Source: an uncultured Ruminobacter sp.
GTDB taxonomy: Bacteria; Pseudomonadota; Gammaproteobacteria; Enterobacterales; Succinivibrionaceae
Reading direction: 5' to 3'
DNA length: 5,998 bases
Assembly: GCA_900767005.1 (NCBI GenBank)
Contig: CAAFXL010000408.1
Location: 1-5,998, forward strand
A model generated the notes under the pieces. That model saw only the letters and a program-made list of their open reading frames with translations, had not been told where the DNA came from and did not search any database. Made by a program: the position numbers and the translations under genes. Shown here in pieces: positions 1-5,998 of the stretch (the stretch's first letter is position 1; every line of letters starts with the position of its first letter).

Positions 1-27
1 AAAGAAGTATTTGTGGGGTTTAGTTAA
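1..27 (+). CDS. Possible C-terminal tail of an upstream gene (partial)
   Basis: Reading from base 1, eight codons (KEVFVGFS) run into a TAA at 25-27, whose last base is also the first base of the ATG at 27. This TAATG arrangement is typical of translationally coupled neighbours in an operon. The tail is too short to identify. The frame starting at base 2 is also open here, until a TAA near base 98, and the frame starting at base 3 has a TAG at 21-23, so the frame-1 reading is an inference from the overlap geometry only. Confidence 0.3.
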   Translation, partial: KEVFVGFS

Positions 28-752
28 TGTTTTCCTTAAAGAAAGCTATTTATTATTTAACTGGTGTTTTAATTTTAGCAATCGTTATTTTAGGTATTAA
101 GATCATTGTTTCTGATGGTTTAGCTATAAGCGATCTCTATATTTTATTAACCGAAGTTTTAGTTTATATTTTTACGATTGCAAGTTTGATAAATTATCGC
201 ATTAAGGATACTTTAAAATATAAACCAGTTTGGTTAGTTGGGGTATTTTTCTCTGTCATCTCAGCACTATTTTGGGTATATATCATTAATGTTTCTCCAT
301 CAGCTCCTTTTGGAATTGACCTATTCCCAATTGCGATGATTACTTCGGTATTATCATTTACAGTGACTAATTTTGGGATTGTAAATTTAGCTCAAAAGTC
401 ATCACTATTTGCTCCAATTTTTATCGTGCTTACCAAAATCCTTTGTGCACTAGCTGCTATTTACTTAATTGTGATTATTTTAGGTTGGTATGTTGATTCA
501 GTATTAACGATAAAGAGCTTTTTAGTAGTATTCTTAGTTTTATCATATTGCAATTTTATGATAATTCTTCTTCATTATTTAGGAATAAGAAAGAGAAATA
601 ATTCATTAGTATTAACCCAAACAAAAACTAATGGAGTTTATATTGATAAAGTTGGTACGCAATATTTGGTTAAGAAAATTTCTTTAGAAGAAAATTTAGC
701 TCAAAATAAAGAAGTTGAAACTAATACTAATACAAACTTAGAAAGTAAGTAA
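27..752 (+). CDS. Unrecognised six-helix inner membrane protein
   Basis: I do not recognise this 241-residue protein and assign no function. About six hydrophobic segments are visible, at residues 8-28, 35-57, 68-89, 98-121, 128-153 and 162-186, joined by short loops. A basic patch (RKR, 188-190) and a polar tail follow (about 187-241), ending in a Thr/Asn-rich stretch. Basic residues at 5-6 and at 188-190 are consistent with both ends lying in the cytoplasm. No signal peptide cleavage site, catalytic motif or transporter signature stands out. ATG27 is the first start after an in-frame TAG at 21-23, and it overlaps a possible upstream stop. The Shine-Dalgarno is poor (only a GGGG at 15-18), so coupling to the upstream gene may drive initiation. 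The gene ends in a tandem TAA-TAG, 21 bases before the aminopeptidase gene and in the same frame as it, and is probably co-transcribed with it. Certainty that it is a real gene is high; function is unknown. Confidence 0.85.
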   Translation: MFSLKKAIYYLTGVLILAIVILGIKIIVSDGLAISDLYILLTEVLVYIFTIASLINYRIKDTLKYKPVWLVGVFFSVISALFWVYIINVSPSAPFGIDLFPIAMITSVLSFTVTNFGIVNLAQKSSLFAPIFIVLTKILCALAAIYLIVIILGWYVDSVLTIKSFLVVFLVLSYCNFMIILLHYLGIRKRNNSLVLTQTKTNGVYIDKVGTQYLVKKISLEENLAQNKEVETNTNTNLESK

Positions 753-773
753 TAGATAAGTTTAGGCAAAATT

Positions 774-2708
774 ATGACTGACGTTGAATTAATCAAACAT
801 AGATTACAAAAATTAAGATCTCTTTTAGGAACTCATGAATTTGATGCATTGATTGTAAATCGTGGTGATGAACATCTAAGTGATTATTTACCACCTAATA
901 AGGAAAGACTTGCTTATATTACAGGATTTACCGGTTCTGCGGGAACTGCAGTAATTCTTAAAGCTCAATCAATTAAGGATATTAGTAGTAGTCCAATCAG
1001 TATTGAAAAAGAAGACTTAACGGTTTTATTAAGAAATACTGCAGCACTTTTTGTGGATGGTAGATATACTCTTCAAGCTCGTGTTCAGGCAAATTCTGAG
1101 TTTTTTGATTCATTTCAATATAACATTGTTTCAATGATCGAATGGCTTAAGGCTATTTTACCAGCTAATTCCGTAGTTGGTATTGATCCAATGTGCGTAA
1201 GTTATAATTCATTTAATGAATTAAAAAATGAATTAGCTTTAAATAACATCACTTTAAAGTTTACTCCAAATAACTTTATTGATGCTATTTGGCAAGAAAA
1301 GGCGAATGAAGAGTTTGCTCCAGTGGTAATTTTTGAGGATAAATATAATGGTTGTCCTAGTGTTGAAAAACGCAAACAAATTGCCAAGATTTTAAGAGAT
1401 AAACAATTAGATGCTCTATTTATTTCAAGTAGCGAGTCAGTTAATTGGCTATTAAATGTTAGAGGTAGAGATGTTCCTAATTTACCAGTTATTAATAGCT
1501 TCTTAGTTATTTATAGCTCAGAACAAATTGAATGGTATGTTGATCAAAGAAAGATTCCAAATGATATGTTGTCGGAACTACAACATCATTTTGGGAAAAT
1601 TGATTATTATCCTGAAGATAAACTTTTAGATCTAGCTAAACGTTTAGGCAAAAATCATACTCAATTATATGTTGATCCTCGTACAACTAATGCGTGGATT
1701 ATCCACAATTTAAAGGCACAAGGGGTTGAAGTTACATTTGGTAATGACTTATGTGAATTACCAAGAGGATGTAAAAACCCAACTGAAGTTGAGGGCATGA
1801 AAAAGTGTCACTTACGTGATGCAGTTGCAATGTGTAGATTTTTAGCTTGGCTTGATCATTTAACTGAGCCTCTAATTAACGCAGATCCCAATGATGAAAA
1901 ACATTCACCAGCTTATGAATTAGCTCTAACTCATAATGAAGAAACGATTTCTAATCAGTTATTTCATTTTAGAAGTGAACAAGAAGGTTTTATTGAGACA
2001 AGTTTTGATACAATTTCAGCACTTGGCCCTAATGCTTCCTTAATTCACTATAACCATGTTAATTTAGGTAATCCTAGATCTCTTGGTTTAGATTCAATTT
2101 ATCTAGTTGATAGTGGTGGGCAATATTGCGATGGAACTACCGATATTACAAGAACTGTATTAGTGGGACCAAACCCAAGTAAGGAAATCAAAGAAAGATT
2201 TACCTTAGTATTAAAAGGGTTAATTGCGATGCACCGTATTCGTTTTCCTAAAAATACTTATGGAATAACTTTAGATGTTCTAGCTCGTGCTCCGCTATGG
2301 CAATATGGTTTAAATTATGAACATGGTACAGGTCATGGGGTAGGACACTGTTTAAATGTTCATGAAGGACCACAATCAATTTCTCAAAGAGGTGGACAAT
2401 GTCCTTTACAAGAGGGTATGGTAACTTCGGTGGAACCAGGGTACTATAAAGATAATGAATATGGGATAAGACTTGAGAATTTAACGGTTGTTGAAAAAGT
2501 TAAAAATAACTTAAATCAATCAAATATGTATGCTTTTACCCCAATTACCTTTGTACCATTTGATACCCGTTTGATTGCAAAGGAATTATTAACTGAGAAT
2601 GAGAAAAATTGGTTAAATGAATATCACTTTAAAGTAAGAGATATTGTTAAAGAACATTTAAGTGATTTTGAGATTAGTTGGCTTTTAAAGGCAACTGCTG
2701 CTATCTAA
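774..2708 (+). CDS. pepP: Xaa-Pro aminopeptidase (aminopeptidase P), long three-domain M24B type
   Basis: This predicted cytosolic metallopeptidase removes the N-terminal residue from peptides whose second residue is proline, a step in peptide turnover. Its 644 residues follow the long XPNPEP1-like layout rather than the roughly 440-residue E. coli PepP. A creatinase-type N domain (about 5-170) contains ITGFTGSAGTA and FVDGRYTLQA. A second creatinase-like domain spans about 190-335, and the pita-bread M24 catalytic domain about 345-580. The family C-terminal domain (about 588-644) contains VPFDTRLI and WLNEYH. The expected dinuclear metal ligands are all present: D446 (VDSGGQY), D457 (TTDITRT), H521 (GTGHGVG), E554 (SVEPGYY) and E568 (RLENL). 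The conserved H425 (LIHY) and H530 (NVHEGP) are also there, so it should be active. Compared with human XPNPEP1 recalled from memory, about 20 extra residues lie at 63-88 in the N domain. No signal peptide is seen. The start ATG has a weak AGG at 764-766, seven bases upstream. It follows the membrane-protein gene and is closed by the terminator at 2725-2766. The symbol pepP is by function; orthology to short E. coli PepP is not claimed. Confidence 0.95.
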   Translation: MTDVELIKHRLQKLRSLLGTHEFDALIVNRGDEHLSDYLPPNKERLAYITGFTGSAGTAVILKAQSIKDISSSPISIEKEDLTVLLRNTAALFVDGRYTLQARVQANSEFFDSFQYNIVSMIEWLKAILPANSVVGIDPMCVSYNSFNELKNELALNNITLKFTPNNFIDAIWQEKANEEFAPVVIFEDKYNGCPSVEKRKQIAKILRDKQLDALFISSSESVNWLLNVRGRDVPNLPVINSFLVIYSSEQIEWYVDQRKIPNDMLSELQHHFGKIDYYPEDKLLDLAKRLGKNHTQLYVDPRTTNAWIIHNLKAQGVEVTFGNDLCELPRGCKNPTEVEGMKKCHLRDAVAMCRFLAWLDHLTEPLINADPNDEKHSPAYELALTHNEETISNQLFHFRSEQEGFIETSFDTISALGPNASLIHYNHVNLGNPRSLGLDSIYLVDSGGQYCDGTTDITRTVLVGPNPSKEIKERFTLVLKGLIAMHRIRFPKNTYGITLDVLARAPLWQYGLNYEHGTGHGVGHCLNVHEGPQSISQRGGQCPLQEGMVTSVEPGYYKDNEYGIRLENLTVVEKVKNNLNQSNMYAFTPITFVPFDTRLIAKELLTENEKNWLNEYHFKVRDIVKEHLSDFEISWLLKATAAI

Positions 2709-2724
2709 TATAGAAGTTGCTTAT

Positions 2725-2766
2725 TAATCCACAACAATATTAAAAAGGTGTTGTGGATTATTTTTT
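2725..2766 (+). terminator. Intrinsic terminator after the aminopeptidase gene
   Basis: A perfect 12-bp inverted repeat (TAATCCACAACA at 2725-2736 pairing with TGTTGTGGATTA at 2749-2760) encloses a 12-base A-rich loop. It is followed at once by six T residues (2761-2766). It starts 16 bases after the aminopeptidase stop codon. The other side of the stem lacks a matching T-run for the reverse strand, so it reads as a one-way terminator that separates the aminopeptidase unit from rnr. Confidence 0.9.
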
Positions 2767-2793
2767 CAAATTTATGTTAAATTGCATACTAGC

Positions 2794-2825
2794 TTGAAAT
2801 AATTTTCTTAAATAACCAGTATAAT
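2794..2825 (+). promoter_or_regulatory. Probable sigma-70-type promoter for rnr
   Basis: A perfect TATAAT lies at 2820-2825, 34 bases before the rnr ATG. The nearest good -35-like hexamer is TTGAAA at 2794-2799, which leaves a 20-base spacer, longer than the preferred 17. No extended -10 TG is present. A second -10-like TATAAA lies at 2832-2837. The position just after a strong terminator supports a promoter here, but AT-rich DNA produces such matches by chance, so the exact elements are uncertain. Confidence 0.45.
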
Positions 2826-2846
2826 AAAAAGTATAAAGACTAATTA

Positions 2847-2852
2847 AAGGAG
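2847..2852 (+). promoter_or_regulatory. Strong Shine-Dalgarno site for rnr
   Basis: AAGGAG sits seven bases before the ATG at 2860. It is the clearest ribosome binding site in the window and far better than those of the two upstream genes. It fixes the start of rnr at 2860, so the long N-terminal extension is translated and is not an over-extended open frame. In-frame ATG codons further in (residues 42 and 74) have no comparable site. Confidence 0.88.
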
Positions 2853-2859
2853 AATTACT

Positions 2860-5800
2860 ATGACTAATTCCAATAAAAATGAAGAACAAAAAGAAGAATT
2901 AACCACTAAAAAAAGTGTGAATACTAAAACTACAACTACAGCAAAACGTAAAACTACAAAAAAGACAACTAAGCCAAAAGTTATGACAGATAAAGAAAAT
3001 GTAACCCTAAAAGCAGAAACTAAAGTTTCAGCTAAAGAAGAACAAATAGTTAATACTAAACCATCAACAGATGTTTCAATGGATGATTTTTTAGATAATC
3101 TTTTAATGGAAGAAGAAGGTTCTAAAGTAGGAACTATTAAAAATGATTCTAAAAATATAGATTCTATAAAAATAGATTCTAAAAAAGAAGAAACTAAAGT
3201 AACTAAGACTAAAACTAAAAAAGATGTTTCTAAATATATAATTCGTTCAAAACCAAAGAATGAATATGATTATGATAGTTTACCTACTGAGGTTAGAACT
3301 AAAGAAAAATTAGAAGTTAATGATGAAGATAGTAATTTAAAGGTTGATAATCTTCATAATGTAGGTTTACAAGATGTTGCTATATTAAAGAAGTTTATTG
3401 ATATTTTAAGATGCACTTCAATTTCAAAATTATCACAAGTTTATAAAGATTTACGAAAAGATACTTTAGATAATAAAGAAATAACTCGTGATGAGGTTAT
3501 TTATTTAGTTATTAATGATACTGATTACCTAAAGCGTTTATTAGTAAAGATTAAAGTAACTTTAGGTAGTAAAGTTGCTAAATTATTTACAATTAAAAGA
3601 ATGGGACGAGATATTGCAACTTTAATTAATAGTGGCACTGTGTCATTCTTTGAGACCTTGGGTAATATTGTATTTAGAGATTCAAAAGGATTAGAATCTT
3701 TTAAAGGTAAAATCTTATTTGAACTTGATGATGATAAAGAGGCTGCAGTTTATTACTTTAACCGAAAAATTATCAATTTAAGTGTAGTTGATGAATTAGG
3801 TGAAAAATATAGCGTATCAGAAAATTCTCAATTCTTAATTAATGGAGATGAAGTTTCAGGTTTATTAGATAGAAAAAATAAAATTTTTTACTTACAGAAA
3901 ATTGTAAGTTTGCATAATACCATTTTAGGTCGAATTTTTATGCAAAAAGGTAAATATATCTTAAAACCTGATGATAAAGTTTTAGATGAATTACATTCAT
4001 ATGAAATTATTTATGATGAGACCAATCGACCAAAATTAGGACAACTTGTAATTGCTAAGATTACTAAGCGTAGTTTTGACTCAAAATTTGAAGTTGAAAT
4101 TAGCGAAGTTTTAGGGGATTTTGAAAAACTTGATGTTCAAATTAAACTTGCGATTACTAAACATGGTATTCCTCATGAATGGAACCAAAAAGTATTAGCT
4201 CAAGTAAATAAGATTTCAGATGAAGTTTTAGAAGAAGATAAAGCAAATCGAGTTGATTTAAGAAAGTTACCATTAGTAACAATTGATGGTGAAGACGCTC
4301 GAGACTTTGATGATGCGGTTTATTGTAAGAAGGAAGAACAAAACTATCGCTTATATGTAGCAATAGCTGATGTGTCTTATTATGTAAAACGCACTTCACC
4401 ACTTGATAAAGAAGCAATTACTCGTGGTAATAGTGTTTATTTTCCAAACTTTGTGGTACCAATGTTACCTGAAAAACTATCAAATGGTTTATGTTCATTA
4501 AACCCTCATGTTGATAGATTATGTATGGTTTGTGAAGTGGTAGTTAAAAAATCAGGACTATTAGGTGATTATAAGTTCTATCCTGCGGTTATGAACTCTC
4601 ATGCTAGATTAACTTATACGGAAGTTGCTAAAGTATTTAATGGTGAAGAGATTACCAATGATGAAATCATTCCTTTAAAGGATGATTTAAATAATCTTCA
4701 TGATTTATATAAGGTTTTAAAGACTGCTCGTGAAAAGCGTGGTGGTATTGAGTTTGAAAGTAAAGAAGTAAGATTTATTTTTGATGATACTTTAGATATT
4801 ACTGATGTTGTAGATGTTGTTCGTAATGATGCTCATATGATGATCGAAGAATGTATGATTGCAGCTAATGTTTGTGCGGCAGAATATGTTCAAAAATCAC
4901 AAGGTGAAACTTTATATCGAGTTCACGCAAGACCATCAGAAATTAAAGTAAATGCTTTTAGAAGTTTCTTACAACCATTAGGTTTTGAGCTTGGTGGAGC
5001 TAATGAACCAACCAGTAAGGATTATGCTGATATAGCAAAGAAGGTAAAGGATAATCCTAATGCTGAAGCGATTTATTTAATGATGCTTCATTCAATGTCA
5101 CTTGCTCAATATGATTCTAATAATGAAGGTCACTTTGGGCTTGCACTAAAGAATTATGCTCACTTTACCTCACCAATTAGAAGATATCCAGATTTACAGC
5201 TTCATCGTGAAATTAAGTATTTATTAGGTAAAAATGGTGAGATTCCTAAAGAAGCTGTTAAAAAATTAAATGGTTATGGCTATAAATCTCAAGAATTAGA
5301 CTTTATTGCTGATATGGCTAATAATGGTGAACGCCGAGCTAATATGGCAACTCGAGAAGTAGATGCAGTATTAAAGGCTAAATTCATCTCAAAGTTTATT
5401 GGTCAAAGCTTTGAAGGCATTATTACTAATATTACTCATTTTGGGGTATTTGTTAGCATTATAAAGTATTCAATTGATGGCTTTATATATATTGGTAATT
5501 TAGGTAATGATTACTTTAATTATGATTCAAATCATAATGTTTTATTTGGTGAAAATACTCGTAAGGTATTCCATCTTGGTGATAAGGTTAAGGTAATAGT
5601 ATCTAATGTTAATACTGATGATGGTAAGATTGATTTTCTAATAGATAATAAGAAGAATAAGCAATCAATTAATGCGGAAGATTTATCAGAAGAAACTCAA
5701 GAAAAACCACAAGCTGCAACTAATAATGATGTTAATGCTAAGATTCGAGCTAAGATGCAAAAGTGGGCAGAGGTTGAAAAAACTAATGAAAAAGGTAAAT

Positions 5801-5907
5801 GTATCTTAAAAGAAGAAAAAGCCAATAATGATGAAAAAGCTAAAGAAGATAAAAAAGTAAACAAAGGTGAAAAGGTAAAGACAGGAAAAAGTAAAAAGAA
5901 AAAATAA
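2860..5907 (+). CDS. rnr: Ribonuclease R, with a long N-terminal low-complexity extension
   Basis: RNase R is a processive 3'-5' exoribonuclease that degrades structured RNA, including rRNA and mRNA fragments, in the cytoplasm. Residues 1 to about 165 are Lys/Thr/Asp-rich and probably disordered. A helical region (about 168-275) sits where E. coli RNase R has its winged-helix domain. Cold-shock-type RNA-binding folds follow (about 280-440), though the aromatic GYGFLRV-type motif of the first is not recognisable. The RNB catalytic domain (about 463-800) is very well conserved. It has VDLRKLPLVTIDGEDARDFD with Mg-binding D476, D482, D484 and D485 (equivalents of E. coli D272, D278, D280, D281), then VAIADVSYYV, LSNGLCSLNP, VDRLCMVCE, SHARLTYT, NDAHMMIEECM and HFTSPIRRYPDL. 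An S1 domain (about 848-930) and a Lys/Glu-rich tail ending SKKKK complete it. Length is 1015 against 813 in E. coli, and the catalytic aspartates are shifted by 204, so nearly all the excess is N-terminal. RNase II is excluded by the match to RNase R motifs and the basic tail. The start is fixed by AAGGAG at 2847. It appears monocistronic between two terminators, unlike the E. coli nsrR-rnr-rlmB order. Confidence 0.97.
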   Translation: MTNSNKNEEQKEELTTKKSVNTKTTTTAKRKTTKKTTKPKVMTDKENVTLKAETKVSAKEEQIVNTKPSTDVSMDDFLDNLLMEEEGSKVGTIKNDSKNIDSIKIDSKKEETKVTKTKTKKDVSKYIIRSKPKNEYDYDSLPTEVRTKEKLEVNDEDSNLKVDNLHNVGLQDVAILKKFIDILRCTSISKLSQVYKDLRKDTLDNKEITRDEVIYLVINDTDYLKRLLVKIKVTLGSKVAKLFTIKRMGRDIATLINSGTVSFFETLGNIVFRDSKGLESFKGKILFELDDDKEAAVYYFNRKIINLSVVDELGEKYSVSENSQFLINGDEVSGLLDRKNKIFYLQKIVSLHNTILGRIFMQKGKYILKPDDKVLDELHSYEIIYDETNRPKLGQLVIAKITKRSFDSKFEVEISEVLGDFEKLDVQIKLAITKHGIPHEWNQKVLAQVNKISDEVLEEDKANRVDLRKLPLVTIDGEDARDFDDAVYCKKEEQNYRLYVAIADVSYYVKRTSPLDKEAITRGNSVYFPNFVVPMLPEKLSNGLCSLNPHVDRLCMVCEVVVKKSGLLGDYKFYPAVMNSHARLTYTEVAKVFNGEEITNDEIIPLKDDLNNLHDLYKVLKTAREKRGGIEFESKEVRFIFDDTLDITDVVDVVRNDAHMMIEECMIAANVCAAEYVQKSQGETLYRVHARPSEIKVNAFRSFLQPLGFELGGANEPTSKDYADIAKKVKDNPNAEAIYLMMLHSMSLAQYDSNNEGHFGLALKNYAHFTSPIRRYPDLQLHREIKYLLGKNGEIPKEAVKKLNGYGYKSQELDFIADMANNGERRANMATREVDAVLKAKFISKFIGQSFEGIITNITHFGVFVSIIKYSIDGFIYIGNLGNDYFNYDSNHNVLFGENTRKVFHLGDKVKVIVSNVNTDDGKIDFLIDNKKNKQSINAEDLSEETQEKPQAATNNDVNAKIRAKMQKWAEVEKTNEKGKCILKEEKANNDEKAKEDKKVNKGEKVKTGKSKKKK
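3145..3189 (+). repeat. Three-unit 15-bp in-frame tandem repeat inside rnr
   Basis: Three consecutive 15-base units each begin GATTCT, at 3145, 3160 and 3175, followed by A-rich sequence with small differences. They encode the five-residue units DSKNI, DSIKI and DSKKE (residues 96-110) within the low-complexity N-terminal extension. The 15-base period keeps the reading frame, so gain or loss of a unit would change protein length by five residues without breaking the gene. Confidence 0.8.
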
Positions 5908-5921
5908 ATAAATGATAAATT

Positions 5922-5953
5922 TAGGCTATTATGAATATAATAGCCTATTATTT
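5922..5953 (+). terminator. Intrinsic terminator after rnr
   Basis: A perfect 11-bp inverted repeat (TAGGCTATTAT at 5922-5932 with ATAATAGCCTA at 5937-5947) closes on a four-base GAAT loop and is followed by TTATTT. It starts 14 bases after the rnr TAA. The T-tract is interrupted by one A, so it is weaker than the upstream terminator, but the stem is compact and well placed. Confidence 0.8.
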
Positions 5954-5998
5954 AGGTTTAAAAAGTTGTTAATAATTTTTATTTAATTTAAGGTTTAA

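Noticed and set aside
750..776. Possible fusion or readthrough between the membrane protein and aminopeptidase, which share a reading frame
   Set aside because: Two consecutive in-frame stops (TAA TAG at 750-755) separate them, and the aminopeptidase begins with a normal family N terminus at its own ATG.
1202..1387. 61-codon open frame on the - strand inside the aminopeptidase gene
   Set aside because: It lies wholly opposite a well-supported conserved coding region, resembles no known protein and has no supporting context. It is a shadow of the real gene.
2725..2760. DnaA-box-like sequences (TAATCCACA and TGTGGATTA, each one base off the consensus)
   Set aside because: They are the two arms of a perfect terminator hairpin just after a stop codon. 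There is no cluster of further boxes and no origin-type context.
3176..3187. A-rich AAAAAAG heptamer as a programmed -1 frameshift site in rnr
   Set aside because: The heptamer falls as AAA AAA G relative to the reading frame, not in the A AAA AAG phase needed. No stem-loop follows, and the gene is intact without a shift.
4157..4417. 86-codon open frame on the - strand inside rnr
   Set aside because: It is antisense to the most conserved catalytic part of RNase R, and its Leu/His-rich composition is what reverse reading of this coding sequence produces.
5954..5998. Promoter or start of another gene in the last 45 bases
   Set aside because: TTGTTA at 5966-5971 has no acceptable -10 partner at normal spacing. 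No start codon with a ribosome site is visible before the window ends.
1..5998. Pasteurellaceae DNA uptake signal sequences (AAGTGCGGT or ACAAGCGGT)
   Set aside because: Neither core was seen on either strand. The recurrent TTAGGT strings are mostly Leu-Gly codon pairs in the AT-rich codon usage.

Overview
The window is strongly AT-rich (roughly 30% GC, judged by eye) and densely coding on the + strand only. The best-preserved protein, an RNase R, matches the gammaproteobacterial form of that enzyme almost motif for motif across its catalytic core. Together with the base composition and Lys/Asn-rich proteins, this suggests a low-GC gammaproteobacterium, possibly host-associated. Groups such as Psittacicella, Francisella or Orbaceae would fit, but the genus cannot be fixed from the sequence.

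Layout. Bases 1-27 may hold the last codons of an upstream gene whose TAA would overlap the next ATG (TAATG). 27-752 encodes an unrecognised protein with about six membrane segments and a polar C-terminal tail. It is followed after 21 bases by 774-2708, a full-length three-domain Xaa-Pro aminopeptidase (M24B, the long XPNPEP1-like type) with all metal ligands present. These two genes look like the end of one transcription unit, closed by a strong intrinsic terminator at 2725-2766. A new unit follows: a probable promoter around 2794-2825, a strong Shine-Dalgarno at 2847-2852, and rnr (RNase R, 2860-5907). A second hairpin terminator lies at 5922-5953. The last 45 bases hold nothing I can call. 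No RNA gene, CRISPR array, insertion sequence or intact mobile element is visible.

How the genes relate. They do not form an obvious pathway. The aminopeptidase removes N-terminal residues that precede proline during peptide turnover, and RNase R degrades structured RNA 3' to 5'. Each is a housekeeping function and the two are separately transcribed.

The region is mostly ordinary. The most distinctive feature is the size of RNase R: 1015 residues against 813 in E. coli, with essentially all the extra length on the N-terminal side as a Lys/Thr-rich low-complexity extension that contains a small in-frame tandem repeat and one isolated amphipathic acidic segment. I found no evidence of a new multi-gene system.
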